A stretch of DNA of 64,000 nt from Lachnospiraceae bacterium (GCA_022776445.1 JALFHZ010000122.1:1-64000); one strand, 5' to 3'; positions 26,897 to 35,859 are shown, numbered from the stretch's first letter. Numbers and translations: made by a program. The notes: generated from the sequence alone by a model not told the origin.

Positions 26897-27832
26897 TTAT
26901 TTTCTCTCAAAGACCCGAAGCTTGGAACTCTTCGAGCGCTTGTTATTCTCAATCTCTTCCTCTGTCGGTACAATCGGCTTGCGGGTCACCACAATTCCCT
27001 TGCTCTTTTTCCCGCACATGCACACCGGAAATCCCGGCGGACAGATGCACGGGTTCTCATTGTCCCGGAAACGTGTCTTGACGATCCGGTCTTCCAGCGA
27101 ATGGAACGTAATGATGCTCAGCCTTCCTCCCGGATTCAGAAGATCAATCATCGTATCAATGGAGCGGTTCAGCACATCCAGCTCATGATTCAGCTCAATC
27201 CGAAGTGCCTGAAACGTGCGCTTCGCCGGATGCCCTCCCGTAGCCCGTACTTTCATCGGAATCGCCGCCTTGATCACTTCGATCAGCTCTCCGGTCGTCT
27301 CAAACGGCTTCTCCGCTCTGGCCCGTACAATATGCTTGGCAATATTCTTCGCAAATCGGTCTTCCCCATAATCCCGAATGATGCGGTAGAGCTCAGACTC
27401 ACTGTACGTATTGACAATATCGGCTGCCGTCTGCGTATTTCTCTGATCCATCCGCATGTCCAGCGGCGCGTCCTCCCGATAGGTAAATCCGCGCTCCACA
27501 GTATCCAGCTGATAGGAAGATACTCCCAGATCCAGATAGATGCCGTCCACCTTGCGGATCCCAAGATCCGAAAGCACGGCTGCGATATTCTCATAGTTGC
27601 TTCGCACAATCGTAACTTTATTCCGAAATACCTTCAGCCGTTCCGATGCGGCCTGTATCGCATCCGCATCCTGATCGATCCCGATCAGACGGCCTTCGTC
27701 ACTCAGGCGGCTGCACACCTCATAGGCATGTCCACCTCCGCCCAGTGTTCCGTCCACGTAGATTCCGTCCGGCCGAATCGCCAGGGAATCCACAGTTTCT
27801 TCCAATAAAACAGATTTGTGTTCAAATGTCAT
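26897..27832 (-). CDS. rsmH: 16S rRNA (cytosine1402-N4)-methyltransferase (RsmH, MraW)
   Basis: SAM-dependent methyltransferase acting on C1402 of 16S rRNA. 311 residues, standard. Starts [22 protein letters not shown] site [19 protein letters not shown], then [20 protein letters not shown] and APLDMRMDQ, and C-terminal [13 protein letters not shown]. The start overlaps the mraZ stop in ATGA, so it is coupled to mraZ. Confidence 0.97.
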   Translation of the reverse strand: MTFEHKSVLLEETVDSLAIRPDGIYVDGTLGGGGHAYEVCSRLSDEGRLIGIDQDADAIQAASERLKVFRNKVTIVRSNYENIAAVLSDLGIRKVDGIYLDLGVSSYQLDTVERGFTYREDAPLDMRMDQRNTQTAADIVNTYSESELYRIIRDYGEDRFAKNIAKHIVRARAEKPFETTGELIEVIKAAIPMKVRATGGHPAKRTFQALRIELNHELDVLNRSIDTMIDLLNPGGRLSIITFHSLEDRIVKTRFRDNENPCICPPGFPVCMCGKKSKGIVVTRKPIVPTEEEIENNKRSKSSKLRVFERK

Positions 27833-28254
27833 ATTCCAAGACCTTCCATGTTCTCTGCAATTTCTTCCATGTCATCGTAGGTATTGGACTGGTTCCAGAT
27901 CTCACGGCTCCAGATCTCAATCCGGCTCCCGACTCCCACCAGCACCGCGTCCTTGTCAATCCTGGCAAAGTCACGCAGAACTGCAGGCAGAAGGATCCTC
28001 CCCTGCTTGTCTACTTCACAGGTGGTAGCACCCGCCAGAAAAAAACGGGCAAATTTACGAGCGTTGGCATTGGTCAGTGGTAAGGCATGCAGCTTTTCTT
28101 CCAGGGCTTTCCATTCGGTGTTGTCATAGACGAACAGGCATCCATCCAGTCCCTTGGTCACAACGAACTCTTCCCCAAGCTGTTCCCTGAACCTGGAAGG
28201 AACGATGAGCCTGCCCTTCGCATCTACTGTATGATTATATTCACCCATGAACAT
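27829..28254 (-). CDS. mraZ: transcriptional regulator MraZ
   Basis: DNA-binding AbrB-like dodecameric regulator of the dcw operon. 141 residues with two MraZ repeats, each with a DxxxR motif: [16 protein letters not shown] at the N-terminus and [16 protein letters not shown] in the second half. The ATG at 28254 (MFMGEYNH, the usual family start) has AGGTGA upstream; an in-frame GTG three codons earlier overlaps that site. Repeated MraZ boxes lie just upstream, so it is probably autoregulated. Confidence 0.97.
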   Translation of the reverse strand: MFMGEYNHTVDAKGRLIVPSRFREQLGEEFVVTKGLDGCLFVYDNTEWKALEEKLHALPLTNANARKFARFFLAGATTCEVDKQGRILLPAVLRDFARIDKDAVLVGVGSRIEIWSREIWNQSNTYDDMEEIAENMEGLGI

Positions 28255-28279
28255 AAAAATCACCTGTTACCCTATTAAG

Positions 28280-28324
28280 CCACTTACTTACCATTTTCCG
28301 CCACTTTCATCCACTTTTCACCAC
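28280..28324 (-). promoter_or_regulatory. MraZ boxes (10-bp direct repeats)
   Basis: On the minus strand GTGG occurs at 28324-28321, 28314-28311 and 28304-28301, ATGG at 28294-28291 and GTGG at 28283-28280: three perfect and one near copy at exactly 10-bp spacing, and a fifth after 11 bp. This is the known form of the MraZ binding site. It lies between the promoter and mraZ. Confidence 0.9.
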
Positions 28325-28334
28325 TTGTAGATTT

Positions 28335-28363
28335 ATTTTAGTACATCTGTAAGAAAATAGCAA
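28335..28363 (-). promoter_or_regulatory. promoter of the mraZ/dcw operon
   Basis: Minus strand: -35 TTGCTA (28358-28363), spacer 17, -10 TAAAAT (28335-28340), just upstream of the MraZ boxes. Confidence 0.8.
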
Positions 28364-28423
28364 GGAATTTTCAATAAAAAATCCTGTTAAATCATACCAG
28401 ATTTTCCGGTTTTCTCTGCATAC

Positions 28424-28455
28424 AAAAAGACAGCTACCGCGTACAGTAGCTGCCT
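28424..28455 (-). terminator. rho-independent terminator of lgt / spo0E-like operon
   Basis: Minus strand: CAGCTAC (28446-28452) pairs with GTAGCTG (28431-28437), 8-base loop, then TCTTTTTG. It lies about 20 bases after the stop codon of the Spo0E-like gene. Confidence 0.8.
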
Positions 28456-28474
28456 GAAATAAATATGTATGATT

Positions 28475-28630
28475 CTAACATTCTGAAACAATATATTGCT
28501 CAATCAGCCGGTCCAACTCCACACTGTCCCGATAAATTGTCTCATAGGACTGGCGAGACTCGATACTGCCATTCAGTTTCTTTCTGGCGCACTCAATCCT
28601 TCTCACCAGCTCTTCTTTGGATACTCCCAT
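28475..28630 (-). CDS. Spo0E-like small protein (aspartyl-phosphate phosphatase family)
   Basis: 51-residue protein. The helix-loop-helix pattern of the Spo0E family is visible: ELVRRIECARKKLN in helix 1 and the signature-like SVELDRLIEQYI in helix 2 (compare SQELDxLI). Spo0E, YisI and YnzD dephosphorylate Spo0A~P in Bacillus and delay sporulation. ATG at 28630 with GGAG nine bases upstream, one base after the lgt stop (TGA-C-ATG), so it is co-transcribed with lgt. Short length limits certainty, but the motif and the sporulating context agree. Confidence 0.75.
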   Translation of the reverse strand: MGVSKEELVRRIECARKKLNGSIESRQSYETIYRDSVELDRLIEQYIVSEC

Positions 28631-28631
28631 G

Positions 28632-29507
28632 TCAACTTTCTCCTTTAGTGCCCCGCCTCAGCTTTCCGTGTTGGCTCACAAGAACCGCTGATGCGACCAA
28701 TATTAACACCATCGACAAGGCCTGAGAAACCGGAATTCCGGTGCCGAACAGGATCAGCTGATCGGTACGAAGCCCTTCAATCCAGGCTCTCCCCATACCA
28801 TAACCCATCAGATAGATCCAGAGCATCTCGCCGTCGAACTTCTTCCGCTTCCGGTACCATAGCATAAAAATAAGCAGACCCAGATTCCATACTGACTCAT
28901 AGAGAAAGGTCGGATGAACCTGAATATATTCCACACCACCCTCTGTAATCAGGTGACTGAGCACATCTGCATTCAGCATGTTGGGATTGATCAGAGAGCG
29001 TTTGATCCGCATCGCAAGCAGGCTGTCCGTATACCCGCCAAATGCCTCACAGTTAAAGAAATTCCCCCATCTGCCGATGATCTGTCCGGTTACGAGACCC
29101 AGCACACAGCTGTCTGCCATAGAGAAAAAAGAAATCTTTCTTATACGGCAAAAAATCGTCAAAGACAGTACCGCCGCAATCACACCTCCATAGATCGCCA
29201 GCCCTCCTGCCCGCAGATTAAAAATCTGAAGAAGATTTTCCTTATAATAATCCCACTCAAAAATCACATAATAGATTCTTGCCCCCATGATGGCAAAAAT
29301 GATTCCATACAATGCAAAATCCAGAATAATCTCCGGGTCTTTGCCTCTCCTTCTGGCATCTGACTGCGCAACCCAGATTCCTGCCAGCATTCCGAGGCCT
29401 ATGATAATCCCATAAAAAGCAATTCGAAATCCAAATACCGAGATATGGTTCCGCAGGTGCTGGATCGCGATTCCAAGGTGTACGAAACTGATATCGGCTC
29501 CTTCCAT
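28632..29507 (-). CDS. lgt: prolipoprotein diacylglyceryl transferase (Lgt)
   Basis: Membrane enzyme that attaches diacylglycerol to the lipobox cysteine of prelipoproteins (such as the ABC binding proteins here). 291 residues, seven predicted membrane segments. Signature segments LRAGGLAIYGGVIAAVL, IIGRWGNFFNCEAFGG and YIQVHPTFLYESVWNLGLL are intact. The ATG at 29507 has AAAGGAG eight bases upstream; a longer frame to 29564 would run over the promoter. Confidence 0.96.
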   Translation of the reverse strand: MEGADISFVHLGIAIQHLRNHISVFGFRIAFYGIIIGLGMLAGIWVAQSDARRRGKDPEIILDFALYGIIFAIMGARIYYVIFEWDYYKENLLQIFNLRAGGLAIYGGVIAAVLSLTIFCRIRKISFFSMADSCVLGLVTGQIIGRWGNFFNCEAFGGYTDSLLAMRIKRSLINPNMLNADVLSHLITEGGVEYIQVHPTFLYESVWNLGLLIFMLWYRKRKKFDGEMLWIYLMGYGMGRAWIEGLRTDQLILFGTGIPVSQALSMVLILVASAVLVSQHGKLRRGTKGES

Positions 29508-29535
29508 TCTGATGTCTCCTTTCGATGTCTTCTTT

Positions 29536-29600
29536 ATTTTATCGCCAAAATACCCGAAAATCAAACAGATTCGACCGACGAATGTCGACAGCCGTCGACA
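29536..29600 (-). promoter_or_regulatory. promoter of lgt / spo0E-like with Spo0A-box-like cluster
   Basis: Minus strand: -35 TTGATT (29559-29564), spacer 17, -10 TAAAAT (29536-29541). Upstream are three heptamers one base off the Spo0A box TGTCGAA: GGTCGAA (29570-29576) and TGTCGAC twice (29584-29590, 29594-29600). The promoter is well supported; the boxes are inference. Confidence 0.65.
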
Positions 29601-29642
29601 GCTTTCCGCATTTTCCTTTCGGTCTGTTGAATAATTACGGTC

Positions 29643-29671
29643 TTTTCATAACGCAAATTCTATGCTACAAT
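29643..29671 (+). promoter_or_regulatory. promoter of ychF
   Basis: -35 TTTTCA (29643-29648), spacer 17, extended -10 TG-C-TACAAT (29666-29671), about 58 bases before the ychF start. Confidence 0.6.
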
Positions 29672-29729
29672 TAATCAGCAAGAAAATCAAGCTTTTCGAA
29701 GCATTTTTCATACAAGGAAGGTAATCATT

Positions 29730-30827
29730 ATGAAATTAGGTATCGTGGGTCTGCCAAACGTCGGCAAAAGCACTCTCTTCAACTCCCTCACCAAAGCAGG
29801 CGCTGAGTCTGCCAACTATCCGTTCTGTACCATTGACCCGAACGTCGGTGTCGTAGCGGTACCGGACCATCGTCTGAAACTTCTGGGAGATTTATATCAC
29901 TCGAAAAAGGTAACTCCGGCTGTCATCGAATTCGTAGACATTGCCGGTCTGGTAAAAGGCGCTTCCAAAGGCGAGGGCCTTGGCAACCAGTTCCTTGCCA
30001 ATATCCGTGAAGTGGACGCCATTGTTCATGTCGTACGCTGCTTTGACGATCCGAATGTCATTCATGTTGACGGAAGTGTTAATCCGCTGCGTGACATCGA
30101 GACCATCAACCTGGAGCTGATCTTCTCGGACATCGAGATTCTGGAGCGCCGGATCGCCAAGACTTCCCGTTCCGCGATCAATGACAAATCTCTGGCAAAA
30201 GAAGTTGAAGTTCTGAAAGCATTGAAAGAGATTCTGGAGAATGGAGAGCTGGCATGCACCTACCAGAATGACGATGAGGATATCATGGCATTCGTAAATT
30301 CCCTGAATCTTCTGACCTGTAAGCCGGTGATTTTTGCAGCCAACGTGGCAGAAGACGATCTGGCGGATGACGGTGCATCCAATCCTTATGTAAAAGATGT
30401 CCGTGAATTCGCCGCTGCCAACAACTCCGAAGTATTCGTTATCAGCGCACAGATCGAGCAGGAGATCGCAGAGCTGGATGACGACGAGAAACAGGAATAT
30501 CTGGAAGCGCTGGGACTGACCGAGTCCGGTCTGGACAAGCTGATCGCAGCAAGCTACCGACTGCTGGGCCTGATCAGCTATCTGACCTCCGGGGAAGACG
30601 AGACCCGTGCATGGACCATCAAAGTAGGCACCAAGGCACCACAGGCAGCCGGCAAGATTCACTCCGATTTCGAGCGTGGATTTATCCGCGCGGAGGTTGT
30701 CAACTATCAGGATCTCCTGGATTGCGGCACCTATGCAAAAGCAAAAGAAAAAGGACTGGTAGGACTGGAAGGCAAGGATTATGTCGTGAAAGACGGCGAT
30801 GTGATTCTGTTCCGGTTTAATGTGTAA
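29730..30827 (+). CDS. ychF: redox-regulated ATPase YchF (Obg-family P-loop protein)
   Basis: P-loop NTPase related to Obg GTPases that prefers ATP and binds ribosomes. 365 residues, standard. G1 [19 protein letters not shown]3 [20 protein letters not shown], and the altered G4 typical of YchF ([13 protein letters not shown] in place of NKxD), then the C-terminal TGS domain with [23 protein letters not shown] preceded by AAGGAAGG. Single-gene unit. Confidence 0.97.
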   Translation: MKLGIVGLPNVGKSTLFNSLTKAGAESANYPFCTIDPNVGVVAVPDHRLKLLGDLYHSKKVTPAVIEFVDIAGLVKGASKGEGLGNQFLANIREVDAIVHVVRCFDDPNVIHVDGSVNPLRDIETINLELIFSDIEILERRIAKTSRSAINDKSLAKEVEVLKALKEILENGELACTYQNDDEDIMAFVNSLNLLTCKPVIFAANVAEDDLADDGASNPYVKDVREFAAANNSEVFVISAQIEQEIAELDDDEKQEYLEALGLTESGLDKLIAASYRLLGLISYLTSGEDETRAWTIKVGTKAPQAAGKIHSDFERGFIRAEVVNYQDLLDCGTYAKAKEKGLVGLEGKDYVVKDGDVILFRFNV

Positions 30828-30914
30828 AGATTATTTTTAAGCTCTTAATTTTTCGCACATATTTCAGGATGCCCTGCTTACTGAAGTTCAGCACAAACAG
30901 CACAAACAAAACAT

Positions 30915-30961
30915 GCGCCTTACAACAGCCGAATTTTCTCATTCTCGCTGCTGTAAGGCGC
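30915..30961. terminator. stem-loop between convergent ychF and lysA, probable terminator
   Basis: GCGCCTTACA (30915-30924) pairs with TGTAAGGCGC (30952-30961), with a further AGC/GCT inside. On the minus strand the stem is followed by ATGTTTTGTTTG, so it is the better fit for lysA; no clear U-run follows on the plus strand. Confidence 0.6.
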
Positions 30962-31037
30962 GTATTCTTCTATCCGACAATATATTTTTTGTAATAAGCG
31001 ACCGCCTGCTCCCCGCAGGTGCGCCCATTGAGTTTTC

Positions 31038-32306
31038 TTACAGATATTTCTTCATCATATCACAGCAATCCAGCGTAGCGAAATAGTCCTTCGGTGTCTC
31101 CGCTCTCCGAATCATCTGCACGGACCCATCTTCCTTCAGAAGCAGCTCCGCGGATTTCAGCTTGCCGTTATAATTGTATCCCATGGAAAAACCATGTGCT
31201 CCGGTATCATGGATGATCAGATAATCTCCGTTTTCAATCTCCGGCAGCATCCGGTCGATCGCAAACTTATCATTGTTCTCGCACAGGGAACCCACTACAT
31301 CATACTTGTGAGCACAGGCCGCATGTTCCTTACCTGCCACGGTAATGTGATGGTATGCTCCGTACATGGCAGGACGCATCAGGTTTACCGCGCACGCGTC
31401 CACACCGATATATTCCTTGTGGGTATGCTTCTCATGAATGGCCTTTGTCACCAGACAGCCATACGGCGCCAGCATGAAACGTCCCAGCTCCGTGTAGATC
31501 GCCACATCGTCCATACCTGCCGGTACCAGAACCTCCTCGTAAACTCTGCGTACGCCTTCGCCGATCACCATGATGTCATTCGGCTCCTGGTCCGGACGAT
31601 ACGGAATACCGATACCGCCGGACAGATTGATAAATTTGATATGGGCACCGGTCTCGTTGCGGAGGCGGACCGCCAGTTCAAACAGGATCTTTGCCAGCAG
31701 CGGATAATACTCATTCGTCACGGTATTACTTGCAAGGAATGCGTGAATACCGAACTCCTCCGCCCCCTTGGCTTTCAGAATCTTATAGGCTTCAAAAATC
31801 TGCTCGGTTGTCATGCCGTATTTTGCATCGCCCGGATTGTCCATGATGTCGTTGCTGATTTTGAATACACCGCCCGGATTGTAGCGGCAGCTGATGGTCT
31901 TCGGAATACCTCCCAGCATCTGCTCCACACATGCAATGTGGGTGATATCATCCAGATTAATGATCGCTCCGAGCTCGTTGGCCAGCCTGAATTCCTCCGG
32001 CGGCGTATCGTTGGATGAAAACATGATATCATGTCCGGAAAATCCAACGGCATCAGACATCATAAGCTCCGTTGCAGAAGAGCAGTCTGTACCGCATCCG
32101 TAATCCTTCAGGATCTGCAGGATATATGGGTTCGGAGTTGCCTTAACAGCAAAAAATTCCTTATAACCTTTATTCCATGCAAAGGCTTCCTTCAAACGCT
32201 TTGCATTTTCACGGATTCCTTTTTCATCATAAAGATGAAACGGAGTCGGATACGTTTTTACAATTTCATCCAGCTGTGCTTTCGTAACAAATGTTTTTTT
32301 CTCCAC
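31038..32306 (-). CDS. lysA: diaminopimelate decarboxylase (LysA)
   Basis: PLP enzyme making L-lysine from meso-diaminopimelate. 422 residues, alanine-racemase-like TIM barrel plus beta domain. The PLP lysine is in FFAVKATPNPYIL (Lys 55); other motifs are GCGTDCSSATELMMS, INLSGGIGIPYRPDQ and VGSLCENNDKFAIDR (active-site Cys). It belongs to the less common LysA branch with a GTDCSS segment. GTG at 32306 has GGAGG eight bases before; an in-frame GTG at 32321 overlaps this site. It begins shortly after the pyk terminator and no good own promoter is seen. Confidence 0.93.
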   Translation of the reverse strand: MEKKTFVTKAQLDEIVKTYPTPFHLYDEKGIRENAKRLKEAFAWNKGYKEFFAVKATPNPYILQILKDYGCGTDCSSATELMMSDAVGFSGHDIMFSSNDTPPEEFRLANELGAIINLDDITHIACVEQMLGGIPKTISCRYNPGGVFKISNDIMDNPGDAKYGMTTEQIFEAYKILKAKGAEEFGIHAFLASNTVTNEYYPLLAKILFELAVRLRNETGAHIKFINLSGGIGIPYRPDQEPNDIMVIGEGVRRVYEEVLVPAGMDDVAIYTELGRFMLAPYGCLVTKAIHEKHTHKEYIGVDACAVNLMRPAMYGAYHHITVAGKEHAACAHKYDVVGSLCENNDKFAIDRMLPEIENGDYLIIHDTGAHGFSMGYNYNGKLKSAELLLKEDGSVQMIRRAETPKDYFATLDCCDMMKKYL

Positions 32307-32347
32307 AATCTTTTCCTCCACTTTATCGTTCTGTCTCTATAACAGAA

Positions 32348-32398
32348 AAGCCTGACAGGGCTGCAGTCACTGCGGCTGCAACCCATGTCAGACTTCTT
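32348..32398 (-). terminator. terminator/attenuator-like hairpin after pyk
   Basis: Minus strand: AAGTCTGACA (32386-32395) pairs with TGTCAGGCTT (32348-32357), with further inner pairing of GGGTTGCAG and CTGCAGCCC, then TTCTGTT. Strong terminator for corA-rhomboid-pyk. Since lysA starts 42 bases after it without a clear promoter, lysA may depend on read-through. Confidence 0.75.
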
Positions 32399-32418
32399 TG
32401 TCCGGTAATTCTTAAATT

Positions 32419-33855
32419 TTAATCCACAACTACCACTCGCATAATATTCGTGTTGGTCGCCGGCTCATGACGGTTTGCTCTGGTCACAACACCTGCCGTT
32501 ACCACCGCAATATCTCCGTCCGCAATCACGCCCTTGCTCTTGAGAAGATCCAGGGAGGATTCAATCAGAACATCGGTAGAATCCGCGCGCTTCGCCTGGA
32601 ACGGTCTTACGCCCCAGTAAATCTGCATCTGGCGAACCGCGGAAGCACTCGGAGAGAGACCGATAATCTGCGCACCCGGTCTCCATTTGGAAAGCAGGCG
32701 TGTGGTAAATCCGCTGATACTCGGTGCAATAATCACCTTTGCGTTCAGATCATGTGCGGTTGCCACGGAAGAATAACATACTGCATTGGAAATATTCTTC
32801 TCATTCTCAGCAGAGACTCTTCTCTGACGATACGCGTTGTAATCCAGATACTGTTCGGAATTCTCACAAATCTGCGCCATCATCTTCAGCGCCTCCACCG
32901 GATACTTGCCCATCGCGGTCTCGCCGGACAGCATCACCGCATCCGTTCCGTCGTATACGGCATTCGCCACGTCGGTAACCTCCGCCCTGGTCGGTCTCGG
33001 ATTACGGATCATGGAGTCGAGCATCTGGGTTGCCGTGATTACCGGCTTGCATGCCAGGTTGCACTTGCGGATGATCATCTTCTGAATATGCGGAACCTGC
33101 TCAGCAGGAATCTCCACACCCATGTCGCCGCGCGCTACCATGATGCCGTCACTGGCCGCAATAATTGCATCCAGATTCTCAATGCCTTCTGCATTCTCAA
33201 TTTTTGCGATAATCTGAATCGTGGAACCTGCCTCGTCCAGAATCTCACGGATCTCACGGATCGCATCTGCAGTCCGCACGAAGGAAGCGGCGATAAAATC
33301 AAATCCCTGTTCAATACCGAACCGGATATCTGCCTTGTCCTTCTCTGTCAGCGCCGGAAGCTTGATCTTGACATTCGGGACATTGACACCCTTGCGCATG
33401 CCCAGCTCGCCGCCATTCAGAACCTTGCATACGATATCGGTTCCCTGGACTTCCTGCACCTCCAGCTCAATCAGGCCGTCATCAATCAGGATCCGGTTGC
33501 CTGCGGCAACATCCTCGTTCAGGCCGTCATAATTGATATGACCAATCTTGTCATCGCCGATAATATCACGGGTTGTCAGCGTATAGGTCTGCCCCGCGGT
33601 CAGCGTTACTTTCTTTTCATCTTTCAGGAGGCCGGTACGGATCTCCGGTCCCTTGGTATCCAGCAGTGCCGCGATCGGCAGCCCCACTTCTTCGCGCACG
33701 CTCTTAAGCATCTCCAGACGTGCCTTCTGCTCCTCATAATCCCCATGTGAGAAATTGAATCTGGCAATATCCATGCCATTCTCAGCCAGAGCTTTCATCA
33801 GGTTTCTGTCGTTGGTATTCGGACCCATGGTACAAATAATTTTTGTCTTTTTCAT
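32419..33855 (-). CDS. pyk: pyruvate kinase
   Basis: Glycolytic enzyme making pyruvate and ATP from PEP and ADP. 478 residues, so it lacks the extra C-terminal PEP-utiliser domain found in Bacillus. KIICTMGPNTNDRNLM, ARFNFSHGDYEEQKARLEML, DTKGPEIRTG, the active-site segment IQIIAKIENAEGIENLDAII and MVARGDMGVEIPAEQVPHIQ are intact; C-terminal domain to residue 478. Sixteen bases after the rhomboid-like gene, so in its operon. Confidence 0.97.
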   Translation of the reverse strand: MKKTKIICTMGPNTNDRNLMKALAENGMDIARFNFSHGDYEEQKARLEMLKSVREEVGLPIAALLDTKGPEIRTGLLKDEKKVTLTAGQTYTLTTRDIIGDDKIGHINYDGLNEDVAAGNRILIDDGLIELEVQEVQGTDIVCKVLNGGELGMRKGVNVPNVKIKLPALTEKDKADIRFGIEQGFDFIAASFVRTADAIREIREILDEAGSTIQIIAKIENAEGIENLDAIIAASDGIMVARGDMGVEIPAEQVPHIQKMIIRKCNLACKPVITATQMLDSMIRNPRPTRAEVTDVANAVYDGTDAVMLSGETAMGKYPVEALKMMAQICENSEQYLDYNAYRQRRVSAENEKNISNAVCYSSVATAHDLNAKVIIAPSISGFTTRLLSKWRPGAQIIGLSPSASAVRQMQIYWGVRPFQAKRADSTDVLIESSLDLLKSKGVIADGDIAVVTAGVVTRANRHEPATNTNIMRVVVVD

Positions 33856-33871
33856 ATTCTCCTCCAGAATC

Positions 33872-34732
33872 TTATTGCTTTCCCTCTGCCGGATTCTCTG
33901 CAGTCACATGCTGATGTGTATACAGATGATCCTGACAATACTCGTAATTCCCCTGACATTTGGAACAATAGCGGAACTCCAGTTCCGGTCCATCCAGCTC
34001 TGTACGGCCGCACACCGCACATTTGTGCCGTGTCTGCCCCTTTGGTGTGATCTTTGTCATCTCCCGCCTGAAATCCTGTCTGCGCCTGATCTCTTTGGGC
34101 GCATACCTCCTGTAATTGCGGGTCATCAGCAGGAAGAGGATCATGTTGGCCAGCGAAATCAGAATCTCTACCCGGGTACTTGCAGAACCGAAAATAAAGC
34201 TGTAGAGATACACGGCGCACTCCGCCACCGCCAGCCATCTGGCCTTGATCGGAAGCACGAAAAACAGCAGAAACTGTGCATCCGGAAAATAAATTGCAAA
34301 TGCAAGAAAAATGGAAAAATTCAGGAAACCGGTCGTCATGTAGATATTCTCATGAAATACCAGATAGGCAACCAGTGCCGCCAGCACCTGTCCGATCACG
34401 CCCATGAAGAAGAAGACGTTGAACCGGAAGGAACCCCAGATATTTTCCAGTGTCTGCCCCAGATTATAATACATAAACAGGGCAAGAATTCCGATAAACA
34501 GCTGCGTCAGAACAATGCTGCCAAAAGCCGGCGGATAGACCAGGAACGTTACGATCCTCCAGATCTGTCCATGCAGAATCGCTGCTGCATCCAGGCTGAG
34601 ATACCTCCAGTAAAACATCGGCATCTGCATCTGGATCACCAGACCGATCCCATACAGAATGATGATGTAATACATCAGATTCGGTATCGCAAACCTTCGG
34701 TACTTTCGCTCTAATTCATTAAAAAACTTCAT
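33872..34732 (-). CDS. rhomboid/Derlin-like membrane protein with C-terminal zinc ribbon
   Basis: 286-residue membrane protein with about six membrane segments (YYIIILYGIGLVIQMQM to VEILISLANMILFLL). The fold pattern (WRIVTFLVYPPAFGSIV, YYNLGQTLENIWGSFRF) is that of rhomboid-like or Derlin-like proteins. The catalytic GxSG of active rhomboids is absent: the matching place reads TGFLNFSIF. After membrane segment 6 a cytoplasmic tail carries a zinc-ribbon, CAVCGRTELDGPELEF then RYCSKC (CxxC, CxxC) plus CQDH. Probably a non-proteolytic family member that binds membrane substrates. Between corA and pyk, short gaps, one operon. Confidence 0.75.
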   Translation of the reverse strand: MKFFNELERKYRRFAIPNLMYYIIILYGIGLVIQMQMPMFYWRYLSLDAAAILHGQIWRIVTFLVYPPAFGSIVLTQLFIGILALFMYYNLGQTLENIWGSFRFNVFFFMGVIGQVLAALVAYLVFHENIYMTTGFLNFSIFLAFAIYFPDAQFLLFFVLPIKARWLAVAECAVYLYSFIFGSASTRVEILISLANMILFLLMTRNYRRYAPKEIRRRQDFRREMTKITPKGQTRHKCAVCGRTELDGPELEFRYCSKCQGNYEYCQDHLYTHQHVTAENPAEGKQ

Positions 34733-34750
34733 GCATGTTCCTTTCTGAGA

Positions 34751-35701
34751 CTAAAACAGGTTCTTCTTGGCAAAAATCCATGCAATCACTCCCGTCAGCA
34801 GCGCCGCAAATCCCAGTACAATCCAGAAACCGTTGGGATCCGTCGCAAACGGCATACCGACCAGATTTACATTCATGCCATAGATACTCGCTACCATCGT
34901 CGGAATCGAAAGCACGATCGTAACAGTAGTCAGAAACTTCATCACAATATTCAGATTGTTGGAAATGATAGACGCAAACGCCTCCATCGTACTGTTCAGA
35001 ATGCCGCTGTAAATGTTCGCCATCTCCAGCGCCTGCTTGTTCTCGATGATGACATCCTCCAGAAGATCCGTATCCTCCGGATATTTCTTGATTTTCTCAC
35101 TCTTCAGAAGCTTCTCCAGCACCACCTCATTGGCCCGCAGAGAAGTTGAAAAATACACAAGGCTCTTCTCCAGTTCCAGAAGCTCAATCAGTTCCTGATT
35201 GCGCTGGGACTTGTGAAGATTCTGCCCGATCAGATCACTCTTCTTGTCAATGATACGAAGATACTGCAGATACTGCGTCGCATTCCGGTACAGGATCTGC
35301 AGAATAAAGCGGGTCTTCCAGTACGTATAAAAGCCCTTCACTCGCCCATCCATAAATGCATTCAGAATCGGCGTCTCCTCCAGACATACTGTGATCATGA
35401 TATCGCTGTGCATGATAATACCAAGCGGAATCGTCACGTACCAGTCCTTCTCATTTCGTTCCTCAATCACCGGGATATCTACCAGAATCAGGCTGTAGTC
35501 ATCCTCCGATTCAATACGGGAACGCTCCTCTTCATCCGTCGGTGCTTTCAGATGGTCGGGATCAATATCGTACCTTTCCGCAATCTCAAGAATCTCCGTC
35601 GCAGTCGGATCTGTCAGCGCAATCCAGCACCCGCTTTCCGCCTCATCAATCTGATGGATCGTTCCATCTTCCGTTTTAAAAATCTGAACCATGTCTGCCA
35701 T
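34751..35701 (-). CDS. corA: CorA-family magnesium/cobalt transporter
   Basis: Pentameric divalent-metal channel. 316 residues: N-terminal alpha/beta cytoplasmic domain, a long stalk helix, and two C-terminal membrane segments with the pore signature YGMNVNLVGMPF (GMN at 275-277); the tail AKKNLF is basic as in CorA. ATG at 35701 or the ATG at 35692 (better spacing to GGAAGGA) may be used. First gene of corA-rhomboid-pyk, under a perfect consensus promoter with a leader of about 150 bases. Confidence 0.93.
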   Translation of the reverse strand: MADMVQIFKTEDGTIHQIDEAESGCWIALTDPTATEILEIAERYDIDPDHLKAPTDEEERSRIESEDDYSLILVDIPVIEERNEKDWYVTIPLGIIMHSDIMITVCLEETPILNAFMDGRVKGFYTYWKTRFILQILYRNATQYLQYLRIIDKKSDLIGQNLHKSQRNQELIELLELEKSLVYFSTSLRANEVVLEKLLKSEKIKKYPEDTDLLEDVIIENKQALEMANIYSGILNSTMEAFASIISNNLNIVMKFLTTVTIVLSIPTMVASIYGMNVNLVGMPFATDPNGFWIVLGFAALLTGVIAWIFAKKNLF

Positions 35702-35717
35702 TCCTTCCTTTTTGTTT

Positions 35718-35825
35718 TCACAATACGATTCTCCTGCACTGTGCCTGCAATAAAAAAGAAGAAATCCTGGAGCCGCCGTCCATAACTGCTTCCATCCTTT
35801 CCCTGTTATCGTCCATTTGTGTCAT
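35718..35825 (-). CDS. possible leader peptide ORF upstream of corA
   Basis: 35-codon ORF (MTQMDDNRERMEAVMDGGSR, then ISSFLLQAQCRRIVL) inside the corA leader, ending 17 bases before the corA start. CAGGA lies about 9 bases upstream. It resembles the arrangement of leader peptides in magnesium-transporter mRNAs, but coding evidence is only its place and a modest ribosome-binding site. It could be chance. Confidence 0.3.
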   Translation of the reverse strand: MTQMDDNRERMEAVMDGGSRISSFLLQAQCRRIVL

Positions 35826-35859
35826 TCTGCAATTGATTCCTGCAAAATACGACTTTTTC

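Noticed and set aside
29570-29600. LexA/SOS box before lgt
   Set aside because: GTCGAC repeats do not fit the GAAC-N4-GTTC form of Firmicute LexA sites; Spo0A-like boxes fit better.
35702-35853. M-box magnesium riboswitch before corA
   Set aside because: The conserved M-box blocks are not present in the leader.
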